A DNA stretch of 64,000 nt from Leishmania mexicana MHOM/GT/2001/U1103 (lineage: Eukaryota; Euglenozoa; Kinetoplastea; Trypanosomatida; Trypanosomatidae), in contig NC_018333.1 in assembly GCF_000234665.1 (NCBI RefSeq), forward strand, positions 1,112,339 to 1,176,338. The letters run 5' to 3'. The position numbers and the translations under genes were made by a program. The notes below the pieces were generated by a model. It did no database searches. It was not told the origin of the DNA and worked only from the letters and a program-made list of their open reading frames with translations. Numbering within the stretch: the stretch's first letter is position 1; every line of letters starts with the position of its first letter. Shown here piece by piece: positions 32,197 through 41,455 of this stretch.

Positions 32197-33501
32197 TTAT
32201 TGAGTCGGGGGCTTGCGGTTCAGCTTCATGTGTGCGCTCAGCAAGTGCCCAGCTGCAAGGCCGGACAAGAGTGACAGCTCCCCGCAAACGACTGCGCCAG
32301 CAACGACGCGTGCGATTTGGCGGGAGTTGGCACCTGGGTCCTCCTTGTTAGAGCCAGCGCACCCCATCAGCTCCAGCATAGCGCGCTGCGACGACAGACC
32401 TGTACCACCGCCTACGGCGCCGACCTCGATGCTCGGCATCGTGAGGCTGATCACGAGATCATCACCAGCCTTGTCAACCGTCGTCATGCAGGTTGCGGAC
32501 TCCACTACCTGTGCGGGGTCCTGACCAGTGGCGATGTAGAGCGCGGCCACGATGTTAGCAGCGTGTGCGTTGAAGCCGCCGATGGAACCGGCAAGCGCAG
32601 AACCGCGCAGGTTCTTAGTCACATTCAGCGACACAACACTGTCCACCGTGCACTTGAGAACACCCTCGACCACATCTCGCTTGATGACGGCCTCCGCCAC
32701 GACCGACTTCCCGCGTCCTTCCACCCAGTTCAGTGCAGACGGCTTCTTGTCAGTGCAGAAGTTGCCCGACAAGGTCAGCACTCGCACAGAAGGAATGTGC
32801 TCCTGCAGAACCTGCAGCGCCTTGTCGCAGCCCTTCGTGATCATGTTCATGCCCATCGCATCTCCAGTAAAGGCAGAGAACCGCATATGCACCTGGCGAC
32901 CCGCCATGGCACACTTGATGCTCAGCAACTTCCCGAAGCGGGTCGTCGACTCGAAGGCCTCCTTCAGAACGTTGAACCGCTCCTCACAGAACTTGATCAC
33001 GGCGATGGCCTCGTCGAAGGAGTTCACCTCCACTACAGGCGCGCGCGTCATGCCTTCCTTCAGCACCGCTGTCCGGCATCCACCGCTCAGGTTGATGGCG
33101 CGAGCCCCTCGGTGCGCACTCGCGACCAACGCACCCTCCGTCGTCGCCATCGGCAGTGCCACCTCCTCTCCATCCAACAGCAGCGGACCAGCCAGCCCTA
33201 CCGGTACCGGAACGTAGCCGAGGATGTTCTCGCAGCTCTGGCCCACAACACTGCTCCAGTCGTAGTTCTTGTAGGGAACCCTCTCCAGCGGATGTGTGGC
33301 AGCAGAGGATGGACACATCTTTTTCTTCACAATTTCACGACGAATGGCGATGGCGCGGTCATAGTCGGGGGCAAGCGCCTGCTCAAGGCCGTAAAATGCA
33401 ATCTTCTTATTCTCCACCTGCTTCATGATCTCTGCATCGGACATGGATGCCCAGCTTCCACCCTTGGCGGCGGAGCAGGCAAGCAGCAGAGAGCGACGCA
33501 T
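32197..33501 (-). CDS. HMGR: 3-hydroxy-3-methylglutaryl-CoA reductase, soluble class I form
   Basis: A 434-residue enzyme. It reduces HMG-CoA to mevalonate with NADPH, the committed step toward ergosterol, dolichol and prenyl groups. The four catalytic residues are all visible: Glu122 (TTEGALVAS), Lys252 (TDKKPSALNW), Asp328 (GQDPAQ) and His424 (LLSAHM). The DAMGMNM substrate/cofactor motif is at 214-220 and VGGGTGL near 362-369. The class I type is shown by TDKKPSALNW and the position of the C-terminal His. The N-terminal ER membrane/sterol-sensing domain of animal and yeast enzymes is absent. The short N-terminus MRRSLLLACSAAKGG looks like a mitochondrial presequence, fitting the mitochondrial location reported for trypanosomatid HMGR. 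The start follows a clear trans-splice acceptor by about 45 bases. Confidence 0.97.
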   Translation of the reverse strand: MRRSLLLACSAAKGGSWASMSDAEIMKQVENKKIAFYGLEQALAPDYDRAIAIRREIVKKKMCPSSAATHPLERVPYKNYDWSSVVGQSCENILGYVPVPVGLAGPLLLDGEEVALPMATTEGALVASAHRGARAINLSGGCRTAVLKEGMTRAPVVEVNSFDEAIAVIKFCEERFNVLKEAFESTTRFGKLLSIKCAMAGRQVHMRFSAFTGDAMGMNMITKGCDKALQVLQEHIPSVRVLTLSGNFCTDKKPSALNWVEGRGKSVVAEAVIKRDVVEGVLKCTVDSVVSLNVTKNLRGSALAGSIGGFNAHAANIVAALYIATGQDPAQVVESATCMTTVDKAGDDLVISLTMPSIEVGAVGGGTGLSSQRAMLELMGCAGSNKEDPGANSRQIARVVAGAVVCGELSLLSGLAAGHLLSAHMKLNRKPPTQ

Positions 33502-33546
33502 GGCTGTGAGAGCGAAGACGTGTAATGGGCTGTTCCACGGCAGCGC

Positions 33547-33548
33547 CT
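33547..33548 (-). promoter_or_regulatory. Probable spliced-leader acceptor AG of HMGR
   Basis: The minus strand reads CCTTTTTCCATTCAG ending here, preceded by a longer C/T tract (plus 33555-33590). It gives a leader of about 45 bases before the HMGR ATG. Confidence 0.65.
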
Positions 33549-34199
33549 GAATGGAAAAAGGAATGTGAAAAGTGAGGGGAGGGGCGAGGTCAACAATGTA
33601 TGATGTGCCTCAGCTGCTCGTGGCGTTGGCACGGTGACTAAGGGGTGCTTTGCACGATACAGCGCACTCGGGAGGGAGGTGGCGGGAAACGAACGAAACT
33701 AATAAAAAGAAGGGTAAAAAAGAAGTTGGTGAGAAGACGCCGAGCCCCGAAGAGCGAGATCGAAAGCTAGCGCTGGAAACAACACTATGAAGCTCACCCC
33801 CTTCAGCGTTTTGGCGTTTACTCTTGTCGATGAGGAGGCTGAGGGAAGGGAGGAAGCACCAAATTCGAGCAGATGCAGTTCACTCGTCACTTCGTCAAAG
33901 CTAATGACAGACACACGGATGGAGAGAGACGTGCTCGCAGCCGCGCAGGGAAGGAAGGGACAAGCTAGTAAGGATCCAGTAAAAACGAAGCGCGCAAAAG
34001 AAAGAAGATGCACAAGAGAGAGAGAGATCAAGCTGTGCCGGTGTTGAAAGATGGGAATAAGAAACGTGCGCACACTCGAATCAGGTGGTGACGGTCGTAA
34101 TTAGTTGATTGGGGCGCGTTTGATGGGATGTCTCTTTCTGCAGAGCGGTATCGGTGCGTTCAGGAAGGGGATCTATGCGGATGGAACGGAAAGCCAGCA

Positions 34200-34400
34200 C
34201 CGCGGCGAATGAGACAGGGTAGAGAGAGAGAGGGGGGGGAAGAAAAGCGAGGAATAAAAAAAAGAGAGAAAAGCACGAAAAAGACGCGGCGATGGGATGA
34301 GGGTCGGGAGGTAGAGAGAAAAAGGAACAAAGGCGCAGTAGAAGGGAAGAAGGGGGGAAAAGGAACAAAACACTAGAGAAGCAAAGAGCAAGGACACTCT
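34200..34400. repeat. Near-homopurine tract (plus strand), about 200 bp
   Basis: Runs of GAGAGAGAG, GGGGGGGG, AAAAAAAAGAGAG and GAAGGGGGGAAAAGG, with few pyrimidines. The transcript (minus strand) would carry a very long U/C tract, possibly used for polyadenylation and splicing signals between S26 and HMGR. Confidence 0.75.
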
Positions 34401-34480
34401 TGTCACTCTTCGGCTCCTGTTGCGCGGGGCGGGAGAGTGAAGAGAAAATGTGATGATACGAGGAATTTCCTTCTGCACGG

Positions 34481-34509
34481 GTGTGTGTGTGTGTGTGTAT
34501 GTGTGTGTG
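34481..34509. repeat. (GT)n microsatellite
   Basis: About 13 GT units with one TA interruption, downstream of S26. Confidence 0.9.
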
Positions 34510-35118
34510 ATCATGCATGAAGCGGTGTCATCGCACAAACGTGAGCAGATGTGTGCCACGTGGCGGACATTTGTACGATTTTTTTGTTTCGACAAAAGGA
34601 GAGGAGTCATGGAGGGGTGCAAATGGAAGAAAGAACCAACACGATAGTGAAGCACGTAATCGTTCAGCATCGAGAAGCCTGATGATAGGAAAGCAACGGA
34701 AGAATCTCTGACGTAAAATGCGGGGAGTGGGGGGCATAGTCTTGCGCACGCCAGTCATCTGCAGAAAAGGAACGCGAAGACGCCGACACGTGAAACGCTT
34801 TGATGAAGACACGTCCCCTCACACGTCTGTAGTCCGACTACCATGAGCAGCAATGACGCATCCATAGGAAGGACAGCGGTGTGTGAGTTGCTGTACGGTT
34901 GAGACAGAGCGCGTAGCCTGCCTCCTGCATCCTGTCCTCACGCGCCCGACAGTTCACCTAGGCTAGGCAGATGACCCTCTACACACTGAAGGCCTGCGTC
35001 CTGTCTTTTTTTGTTGTGTGCATGTTTTCTTCTAAGAGAAACTCAAAGTAACAAAATGAAGTTGGTAAGAGCGTCATGTGTGGCTCGGTCATCGTTGACC
35101 CCGCGCGCAGTTTTTCTT

Positions 35119-35457
35119 TCATTTCTTACCGGCAGCGCGGAACGGCACCTTCTTCGTGTAGCGTATCTTGCGGTTTTCGACCGGGCGAGCGCGCACGGTG
35201 CGGCTGTGGATAGCGCACGCAATGCAGAAGCGCTGCTTCATGTACAGCTTCGGCATCGGGAAGTTCGCACCGTACACCGGGGACGCCTCCGCCACATCGC
35301 GGGCGGAAGCGGCATCCAGCATGCGGCGCACCACGAAGCGGCCGACGGCCTTGTCCTTCGGAGTCAGACGACCGCAGTTGAAGCAGTGGATCGGCTTGAC
35401 GCGACCGCGGCTGTGCGCGGGCTTCGAACGTCCGTGGTTGCGGCGCTTGGTCGTCAT
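35119..35457 (-). CDS. RPS26: 40S ribosomal protein S26 (eS26)
   Basis: A 112-residue small-subunit protein that sits at the mRNA exit channel near the platform. It begins MTTKRRNHGRSK, the universal eS26 start, with the zinc-site cysteines CFNC (25-28) and CIAC (78-81). The core RFVVRRMLDAASARDVAEAS and YCxxC-type blocks match the family, and the basic tail ends FRAAGKK. The long upstream open frame is not used. The ATG at 35457 lies about 21 bases after a good trans-splice acceptor, giving the short leader typical of ribosomal protein mRNAs. Confidence 0.97.
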   Translation of the reverse strand: MTTKRRNHGRSKPAHSRGRVKPIHCFNCGRLTPKDKAVGRFVVRRMLDAASARDVAEASPVYGANFPMPKLYMKQRFCIACAIHSRTVRARPVENRKIRYTKKVPFRAAGKK

Positions 35458-35478
35458 GATGTTGTCACACACAATTCT

Positions 35479-35480
35479 CT
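35479..35480 (-). promoter_or_regulatory. Probable spliced-leader acceptor AG of S26
   Basis: The minus strand reads a C/T tract (CCACCCCTTTCCTGACC) followed by CACCTACACAG, then the leader and the ATG 22 bases on. This places the start at 35457 and excludes the longer frame. Confidence 0.6.
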
Positions 35481-35859
35481 GTGTAGGTGTGTGTTCGGTC
35501 AGGAAAGGGGTGGGACGGAGTCGTGACGTGTTGAAAGCGTATTGATTTGCGTGAAATGGGGAGGGGTGCGAACGCGTGGGAGCGTACGCGGGTGAGTCGA
35601 GGCACGCAAGAGAGAAAGAGAGAGATGAGAAGAAGGCGTCATGAGAAACGTGCAAAAGGTGATGCAGCAGGGAAGGCACCGCAGTATTGATTGAAGGTGC
35701 CAGCGTCTCAGGTAGACGAGTCGTGTGTGCGTAAGCCTTGCCAGCAGGTGGCGCAAAAAAAAAAAGCACACACTCAAAAACGACTGCCTGGTGTTCCAGA
35801 GCTGGAGGCAAGCGGCAACGCTACGTCACGGAGAGTTCTTCCGAGAAAAACTCGGTTGG

Positions 35860-35879
35860 CACACACACACACACACACA
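35860..35879. repeat. (AC)n microsatellite
   Basis: Ten AC units, in the leader region upstream of S26 in the direction of transcription. Confidence 0.9.
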
Positions 35880-36151
35880 GGGAGAAATTGAGCTCACGAT
35901 AATCAGCGACTCCGAGCAAAGGTGAGTAATCACCTGGAAAGCAGGAGGAAAAAAGAGACACCGGAAGTACGCCAAAGAAGAGCAACTTAAACATGAGCAA
36001 GGGGAAAAAGGGGGGAAGGAAAGAAGCCGATCACTAGCTACAAGTGGGTGCGCTGCGTTCTCAAAGTAACGCGCTTTTTGTTCCCGCGTTTACTCCTGTT
36101 TAAAGGGATTTGCTTGAGGTTGTGGGAGATGCTCATGCAAGCGGACAAGTC

Positions 36152-38806
36152 CTAAAGGGAAGGTTGCCGCTGATTCGCAGTGGCCTCCGTTCCCCCGGTT
36201 GCGCCGCTGTCACCTAAGTATCGTATCTTCGTCGAAGGAAACTTAACGCGCTGTCGAGGTGACGCCTTTTGAATGGCCGCCGTGTCCTGTGGCTCGCTTT
36301 GCTGAGACTCTGCCACCTCAGAGAGTTGGGCAGGGGCTACTGGAGTCGGTGGCACTGCAAGCAAAGGCGCAGGAATGACGGGTTCTACCTCCCTAGGAGC
36401 CGCCGGGGTTGCTGACGGAATCGGCGCTGGCGTTTCTGCTGAGATGGATGTAGATGTCTCCGTCAAAACTGGAAGGCGATGATGCACTGCTGGGCTCAGT
36501 AACACCTTGGTTCCCATTGTCTCCGCGGAAAGCACGGGACCTTTGCTCGTCGGGGCGTAGGGGAACGGTGGACGGAGCGGTGGCATGTGGGTGGGCTGAT
36601 TGTACACGCTTGCTTTCACCCATGCCGCCACAGCAGCCCGTTCGTCTCGCGCCAGCTGCGCTTCCCTCGCGCTCTCCATCTGCTGGAAGCGGAAGGGATC
36701 AAACTCTGCCCCGGACTCGGCAGCCCGCATCATTGCTGCCAAGCAGGGTTGACTGATTGAGGCGGCACCACACAAGCGGATGAGGCGAACGAGCCGCTGG
36801 TACACATCACCGACCTTGACAGCGTGCTCCTCTTGCGCCGCTTCAAGCTGGGTGGAGAGGGTGTTGCTGTCGTGAAGAACTCGCGCCAATGAAGCTTCGA
36901 GCGACTCTATCTGAGAGGTGAGACGGCGCTCATCTGCCTCGTTCGCGGCGCAGTTCGCCTGCACACGCACCTGCAACGCCGCTGCCTCGGCCTTGCATCG
37001 CTGCGCGTTCACCGCCATGTCGTGCGCAATCACATCCCCTTCGTTGGCAGCGTCCGCAAGCCCCTCCTCCACGCCCTGTGCCATGCCTTGCTCGTAGGCT
37101 TCCGCCGAAGCCCTCTCCTTTGCTTCGTCATACTGCCGATCACGCGCGGCCAGCTCCTCAATGAGGTCCTGCTTGAGCTGCCTTAGTTCAATTGCCGCCT
37201 GCTCTCGCTCCTGCTGGATAAGCTGGGTGTAGTGCGTTCTGTCGCTCTCCGTCTTTGCTCTGATCTGCTGCGTCAGTGACTCTTTGAGCTGCGTATCGTC
37301 CTCAAGATTGCGCAGCTCCTCTTGTAAGGGTGCCAACTTTGACTCCAAGAGCTTGCGCCTGGCTACCTCTTCACTGTATTTCTCCTGGAGCCTCAGCAGC
37401 CTCTCCTCGTGCCCCTCATGATCGGTGATAGAGAGCGTCAGACGCAGCTTTTCCTCCTTCACTTTTAATGTTGTCACGCGAAAAGTATCTTCGAGGCAGA
37501 AGAGGAGTCGACCCAAATCCTCTACCTCACCATTGAGCCGAACAATTCTCGCCTGCGTGTCAGCAAGCTGCCGATCCAGCTCAATGCGCTCACCAGCGCT
37601 ATCATCAAGAGCCGCCTTGGTCTCCTCCCCCAATGTTTTTGTCGTCTGTAGAAACTTGGCGAGTCGCGCCTGCAACTCTCGATTTCGTGCCTCTGTTTCA
37701 CCAATGAGGGCTCTCTTGTCCTCCAATACCTTTTTCTTAGTGTCACCCTCGGCAAGAAGATGCTCAATCGAGTACTCGATTTGTGCCCTCGTCAAGCTCT
37801 GCGCTCCAGACTGGCGCTCGTGACGTTTCAGGTCAGCACAAAGGCTGTCCAGCTCGCGCCGAGTGTCACGCAGCTGTTGTGTGAGAGTAAACACCTGATC
37901 GCGCAGCCTGTCCACCAGCAAAAACTGCTCCTTGCTGAAGCCGCTTGCCACCATCGCCGAGTGCCCATCTACGAAGCCAGAGCTTATGGCAAGAGGCTGC
38001 GCCGGCAAGCCTGTAGCCGTTCCACCATCACCCCCGGTCAAAAGTAGCTGACCCCTCTCCTTGGCGCCTCTGTGGGACTGGGATGTTGACGAGGTTTGCT
38101 GGTCCTTGCGGCGAACAACCTCAACATAAAAGCACATGTTGACATTTGGCCCACGCCCACGTTTTGCTCTAACAGGGATCACCAGGAGGCGTTGCCCTCC
38201 TTCTCTCATACCAACTGTCATGCCCTCGAAGCCTCGCATCGATGCTGTCACACATTGATGGCTAGCTGGCGCCGTGAATTTCACAGGATCCTCGCTCTCC
38301 TTCTCCAGCAAGCTGCCAAGACGCGGTAGTCCGTCGCTGGAGTCGTTAGACTGCACCACCCATACACGGTAGAAAGCCTTGACGAGGTTGCCGACAAAGA
38401 TCTGCTTGTTTTCCTTGCCCTTCACGACGTCACAGGAAAGGATGCTGTCCGTCGGTTCGCCGGCCGCGCCAAACATGGCGACTGCAACCTGCGCACAGAA
38501 TTCAATGGCGGCGTCCTCTGCAACAAACTGCAAAGACCAGTAGTGACTTTTCTCATCACGAAATGTGACGTACGCGCCGTCACGAGCGATATGAGCTCCA
38601 GCATCATTGCTCGGCGATACAGTTGCGGTGCAGATGTATTTGTTGTCACGATAGCAGCCGAGCTTGAAAGTTGTGTCGTTCGCCTTGCTCCCAATGAGCG
38701 CACAGCTCACCGGTCCATACTCGTCATACGTCCCGGCAGTCTCAGAAAACGAGTACAACACCACACTTACAATACACGTGAAGTCAACTGCTGACATGGG
38801 CCCCAT
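36152..38806 (-). CDS. FKBP15-like protein (WH1-like + degenerate FKBP domain + coiled coil)
   Basis: An 884-residue protein; the first ATG is at 38806, since the longer frame begins with TTG. Residues 1-110 resemble the WH1/EVH1-like N-terminus of FKBP15, including HYWSLQFVAEDAAIEFCAQV. Residues about 120-235 match the FKBP-type domain: FVGNLVKAFYRVWV, then GFEGMTVGMREGGQRLLVIP and CFYVEVVRRKD. Residues about 290-700 are coiled coil (Arg/Glu/Gln-rich). The last 150 are Pro/Ala/Thr-rich and probably disordered. In animals FKBP15 (WAFL) links actin, microtubules and early endosomes. The same architecture here suggests a cytoskeletal or trafficking adaptor. Several isomerase active-site aromatics are not visible, so enzyme activity is doubtful. 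Whether it is a true orthologue is not certain. Confidence 0.68.
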   Translation of the reverse strand: MGPMSAVDFTCIVSVVLYSFSETAGTYDEYGPVSCALIGSKANDTTFKLGCYRDNKYICTATVSPSNDAGAHIARDGAYVTFRDEKSHYWSLQFVAEDAAIEFCAQVAVAMFGAAGEPTDSILSCDVVKGKENKQIFVGNLVKAFYRVWVVQSNDSSDGLPRLGSLLEKESEDPVKFTAPASHQCVTASMRGFEGMTVGMREGGQRLLVIPVRAKRGRGPNVNMCFYVEVVRRKDQQTSSTSQSHRGAKERGQLLLTGGDGGTATGLPAQPLAISSGFVDGHSAMVASGFSKEQFLLVDRLRDQVFTLTQQLRDTRRELDSLCADLKRHERQSGAQSLTRAQIEYSIEHLLAEGDTKKKVLEDKRALIGETEARNRELQARLAKFLQTTKTLGEETKAALDDSAGERIELDRQLADTQARIVRLNGEVEDLGRLLFCLEDTFRVTTLKVKEEKLRLTLSITDHEGHEERLLRLQEKYSEEVARRKLLESKLAPLQEELRNLEDDTQLKESLTQQIRAKTESDRTHYTQLIQQEREQAAIELRQLKQDLIEELAARDRQYDEAKERASAEAYEQGMAQGVEEGLADAANEGDVIAHDMAVNAQRCKAEAAALQVRVQANCAANEADERRLTSQIESLEASLARVLHDSNTLSTQLEAAQEEHAVKVGDVYQRLVRLIRLCGAASISQPCLAAMMRAAESGAEFDPFRFQQMESAREAQLARDERAAVAAWVKASVYNQPTHMPPLRPPFPYAPTSKGPVLSAETMGTKVLLSPAVHHRLPVLTETSTSISAETPAPIPSATPAAPREVEPVIPAPLLAVPPTPVAPAQLSEVAESQQSEPQDTAAIQKASPRQRVKFPSTKIRYLGDSGATGGTEATANQRQPSL

Positions 38807-39236
38807 ATAAGGCCTATAGAGAAAACAAACAGAAAACAAGTACTACAAAGAGAAACGGATGGAGGAATAGTAAGTGAGGAAGCGCAGATAAAGTCAACTA
38901 GGAGGCACCGACGAGCACATGCCGCGGCTACTCACTCATCTGAAAGCACTACAATGGCCTGTCATGTGTGGCCACGAAGAGGAGTCAATAACAGCCAGGA
39001 AAACAGAAACAGACATGACAGCACGTTGATAAAACACGCTTACTCAACAGGTGCCTCAGACACTGAAATAATTCAGCCCCCCCCCCCAAGTCATGATTCT
39101 GATAAACTGCTTGTTGTCTGTATGTTTTTTTTTTCATGTGCTTCTCCTAACAACGCCAAGACAACCTTCACTGAAAGGAAAACACCCCGGATGCGGCACA
39201 TCGACGATGCGCAGATTTTTCGGCGTTGAAGCTCCA
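38807..39236. other. Intergenic region between the 414-aa orphan and the FKBP15-like gene
   Basis: Short UTR-type sequence. A C10 run lies near 39079-39088 and a T10 run near 39125. No gene seen. Confidence 0.5.
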
Positions 39237-40481
39237 CTAAAGCGTCAGCCACTCTTCCTCATTTACTGTCTTCTCCAACTCGCAGTAGTCCACATCCTGT
39301 GCATCAAGCTCCTTCTCGTACAAAGAAATCCACGGCACTGCCTCCTTCACAGAAGCTGGTGACATATCCAAAACGCTCTCCGTAAGGCGACGAAGCGAGC
39401 TCGAATCTACGTAGTTCGGCGGAAGCAGAAGGTTGCGGATGCGCACCTTGTCGAACGGAATGCCCAGAACAAAGCTGCAGCGCCTCGCAATCCCTTCGAG
39501 TTGCTTTGTGTGCGGAACTTGCCGTTTGCGGAGCCAGTGATTGTCTGCCGCGATAGTAATCAGAAAAATGTCGTTTCCGCGGACGTACATAAAGTCGGGC
39601 AATCCATAGATGGAGTCGTCGTGCGCGATCTGACCCTTGCTGTCCCCGTAATCAAACAATGTCTCTTTGCTCGCGCTCACATGCAAAAGAACTCGCCCGT
39701 TGGAGACGGGGTTTGAAACGTTATTCTTGTTGGACAGGCAGTGAATGAGAAAGCGGCTCAATGAGGGTCGGTATCCTGAAACTACGTTGAGTCCTAGAAA
39801 GTCGTGAATTAAATCGATTTGCGGATATCGAGAAAGAATGTACGCCTGCAGCTCGGCAAATGGGTTCGCTTCGTCAACAGAGAGCTTGCCAGTCGACGGA
39901 TCTTGAACAATTATGTTGCTGAACGCCTCATCGAATGTACCTTGCATGCCCATGCCGTAAATGCAACAAAGTCGCTCCAGCAAGCGATGATCTCGAGAGC
40001 CGTATACCTCCAGGCGCAGAAAAGCATCTCGGAGCTCCTTTGCCTTGTTAACCTCTCCTTTCCATCGAAGTTTGGAAGCCTCTTCCTGAAGCCACGCACG
40101 GTTCTTCGCCCGAACACTCTCGGGCGAAATACCGGTTATGGCTGCCACTATTTGAATATCGCTCAAAACGTGTTTGTGCTCCTCTGCTCGATTCAGGCAA
40201 AGAGTTTTGAGTATCTCTTGCTGCAGCATTACCTTTTCTCGCTCCGCTGGGTAGAGCAGAGGCGGAACTCGAAACTCCCACTTGTTCAGGCGCCACTTCG
40301 CAATGTAAGACTCAGTCTTCTCCAGCAACGTGAGATCGTCTTTCACCACTGTGAGATCTCTATACTTTGCTAGCATATCCTTGTGCTTGAGCGCCTTTGC
40401 TCCATAAGTCGCATGCCACCGCGCTGCACCAACGCTTTGCACTCGTTGCGTTCCATCGAAAAGGCGCAACCGCGCTCTCAT
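39237..40481 (-). CDS. Conserved-looking, probably mitochondrial protein of unknown function, 414 aa
   Basis: Not recognised. The N-terminus (MRARLRLFDGTQRVQSVGAARWHATYGAKALKHKD) is basic, Ser/Ala-containing and lacks acidic residues over the first eight, like a mitochondrial presequence. The body is globular, with mixed helix and strand and no TM segment. One segment is QLEGIARRCSFVLGIPFDKVRIRNLLLPP, and another, DSIYGLPDFMYVRGNDIFLITIAA, looks like part of an alpha/beta fold. Codon use is noticeably less GC-rich than in genes further from the strand-switch region. The ATG start is the first available. A mitochondrial ribosome or RNA-processing role is possible but unproven. Confidence 0.75.
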   Translation of the reverse strand: MRARLRLFDGTQRVQSVGAARWHATYGAKALKHKDMLAKYRDLTVVKDDLTLLEKTESYIAKWRLNKWEFRVPPLLYPAEREKVMLQQEILKTLCLNRAEEHKHVLSDIQIVAAITGISPESVRAKNRAWLQEEASKLRWKGEVNKAKELRDAFLRLEVYGSRDHRLLERLCCIYGMGMQGTFDEAFSNIIVQDPSTGKLSVDEANPFAELQAYILSRYPQIDLIHDFLGLNVVSGYRPSLSRFLIHCLSNKNNVSNPVSNGRVLLHVSASKETLFDYGDSKGQIAHDDSIYGLPDFMYVRGNDIFLITIAADNHWLRKRQVPHTKQLEGIARRCSFVLGIPFDKVRIRNLLLPPNYVDSSSLRRLTESVLDMSPASVKEAVPWISLYEKELDAQDVDYCELEKTVNEEEWLTL

Positions 40482-41029
40482 AATGCTGTCTATTCTTGGA
40501 AACTAAGAGTAGGTGCAAACGGATGCATACACACATACATAAGTATATATGTATGTATACATATAATGTTCGTGTCAGCAAAAGGCATAGCAGGCAAGGA
40601 CGAGCACAAGAAAGTAACGAAGGCGCCATTGCGCTTACACACTTCGCGAGAATAAGCGAGACCGCAAATGAAAATAAGCCGGCCCTGTTCATAGAGACCT
40701 TTTCCAGTGGTTCTGCAAAGCAGAACAATAGAATAAGCGCAACAAAGCTGACAGATTTCTTTATGTTTTCATTCTTTTTTTTTCGGCCTCCCTCATCCCT
40801 ACTATAGTACAAGTTCCACTACAGCCAGCACAAATGAGACTTCGATACGCTTGGCATACAAAGTGTCTATAGGAAGAAAAAAAAACTACGAAACGAGACG
40901 TGCGCTGAAGCTTGGAAAAGACCTTTCACCCGATCCAACGTATGTCTTGAGTATTGACGTAGAGAAGCTCAAAGCAAAACCTACTAGTAGTTTCTTGAAA
41001 AGGAAAAGGAGGAAAGCGGTCGTAGCAAT
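40482..41029. other. Intergenic region between the 141-aa and 414-aa genes
   Basis: It includes an AT-rich, partly palindromic stretch at about 40523-40568 (TATATGTATGTATACATATA) that falls in the leader of the 414-aa gene. T-rich runs (about 40770-40785) precede the 141-aa gene stop. No gene seen; the plus-strand frame at 40851-41033 starts with TTG. Confidence 0.5.
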
Positions 41030-41455
41030 TTAAAAGGACTCCTTCGAGTGTATGTGGCGCAGCCACTCTGCATCAAGGGTGCTACCGCCCCATTCGATGT
41101 AGTGATTGTCCATTGGCGAGTGCATCATCGCGTCGAGATATGGTTTTTCTCCGTATTCGCCAAATGCGTTGGCGGCAATAAATTTGGGAATACCAAACGG
41201 GAAAATAAAGTAGCACGGAAAGAACCACATCAGCAGACGGCGAAACATCTCCCAGGTCGTTTCGTAGCGGCGATTGTCACGGTCGATCCAAAGTTCCTGA
41301 CGGCCATAGCCCCAAAACATCCAAAAGTTCAGCTGATACTGGTGAAAAACAGATGTGTTCGGAGCCTCGCGTGCATAGTTGAACGGGTACTTGGCCTCAT
41401 TGTGCATCTCAAACTCTTGGTAGCGATACAGCTTCGCGGCCGTGCGGCGAAGCAT
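41030..41455 (-). CDS. Small probable mitochondrial membrane protein, 141 aa
   Basis: It begins MLRRTAAKLYRY, a classic short trypanosomatid mitochondrial presequence. It is rich in aromatics (FHQYQLNFWMFWGYGRQELW near 37-56) and has one likely TM helix at residues 74-90 (LLMWFFPCYFIFPFG). The C-terminal tail is acidic/polar. Size, presequence, one TM and strong aromatic content are typical of kinetoplastid-specific accessory subunits of respiratory complexes. I cannot assign it to a complex. It is the second gene of the leftward array. Its neighbour at 41855 begins with the same MLRR signal and has a similar size class. Confidence 0.72.
   Translation of the reverse strand: MLRRTAAKLYRYQEFEMHNEAKYPFNYAREAPNTSVFHQYQLNFWMFWGYGRQELWIDRDNRRYETTWEMFRRLLMWFFPCYFIFPFGIPKFIAANAFGEYGEKPYLDAMMHSPMDNHYIEWGGSTLDAEWLRHIHSKESF

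Larger units (their letters stand above)
33502..35118. other. Intergenic region between S26 and HMGR; purine tract and GT repeat
   Basis: No gene is supported. The frame at 33699-34073 on the minus strand has no ATG start. The plus strand from about 34200 to 34400 is almost entirely A/G. A GT microsatellite lies at 34481-34509. It should hold the S26 3' UTR and the HMGR leader. Confidence 0.55.
35458..36151. other. Intergenic region between the FKBP15-like gene and S26
   Basis: Only UTR-type sequence is seen, with an AC microsatellite at 35860-35879 and purine-rich plus-strand tracts. The S26 frame extension over 35458-35811 has no ATG support. Confidence 0.5.

Noticed and set aside
32317..33525. 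402-codon plus-strand frame opposite HMGR
   Set aside because: Antisense shadow of a well-supported enzyme with all catalytic residues; composition is the usual mirror pattern.
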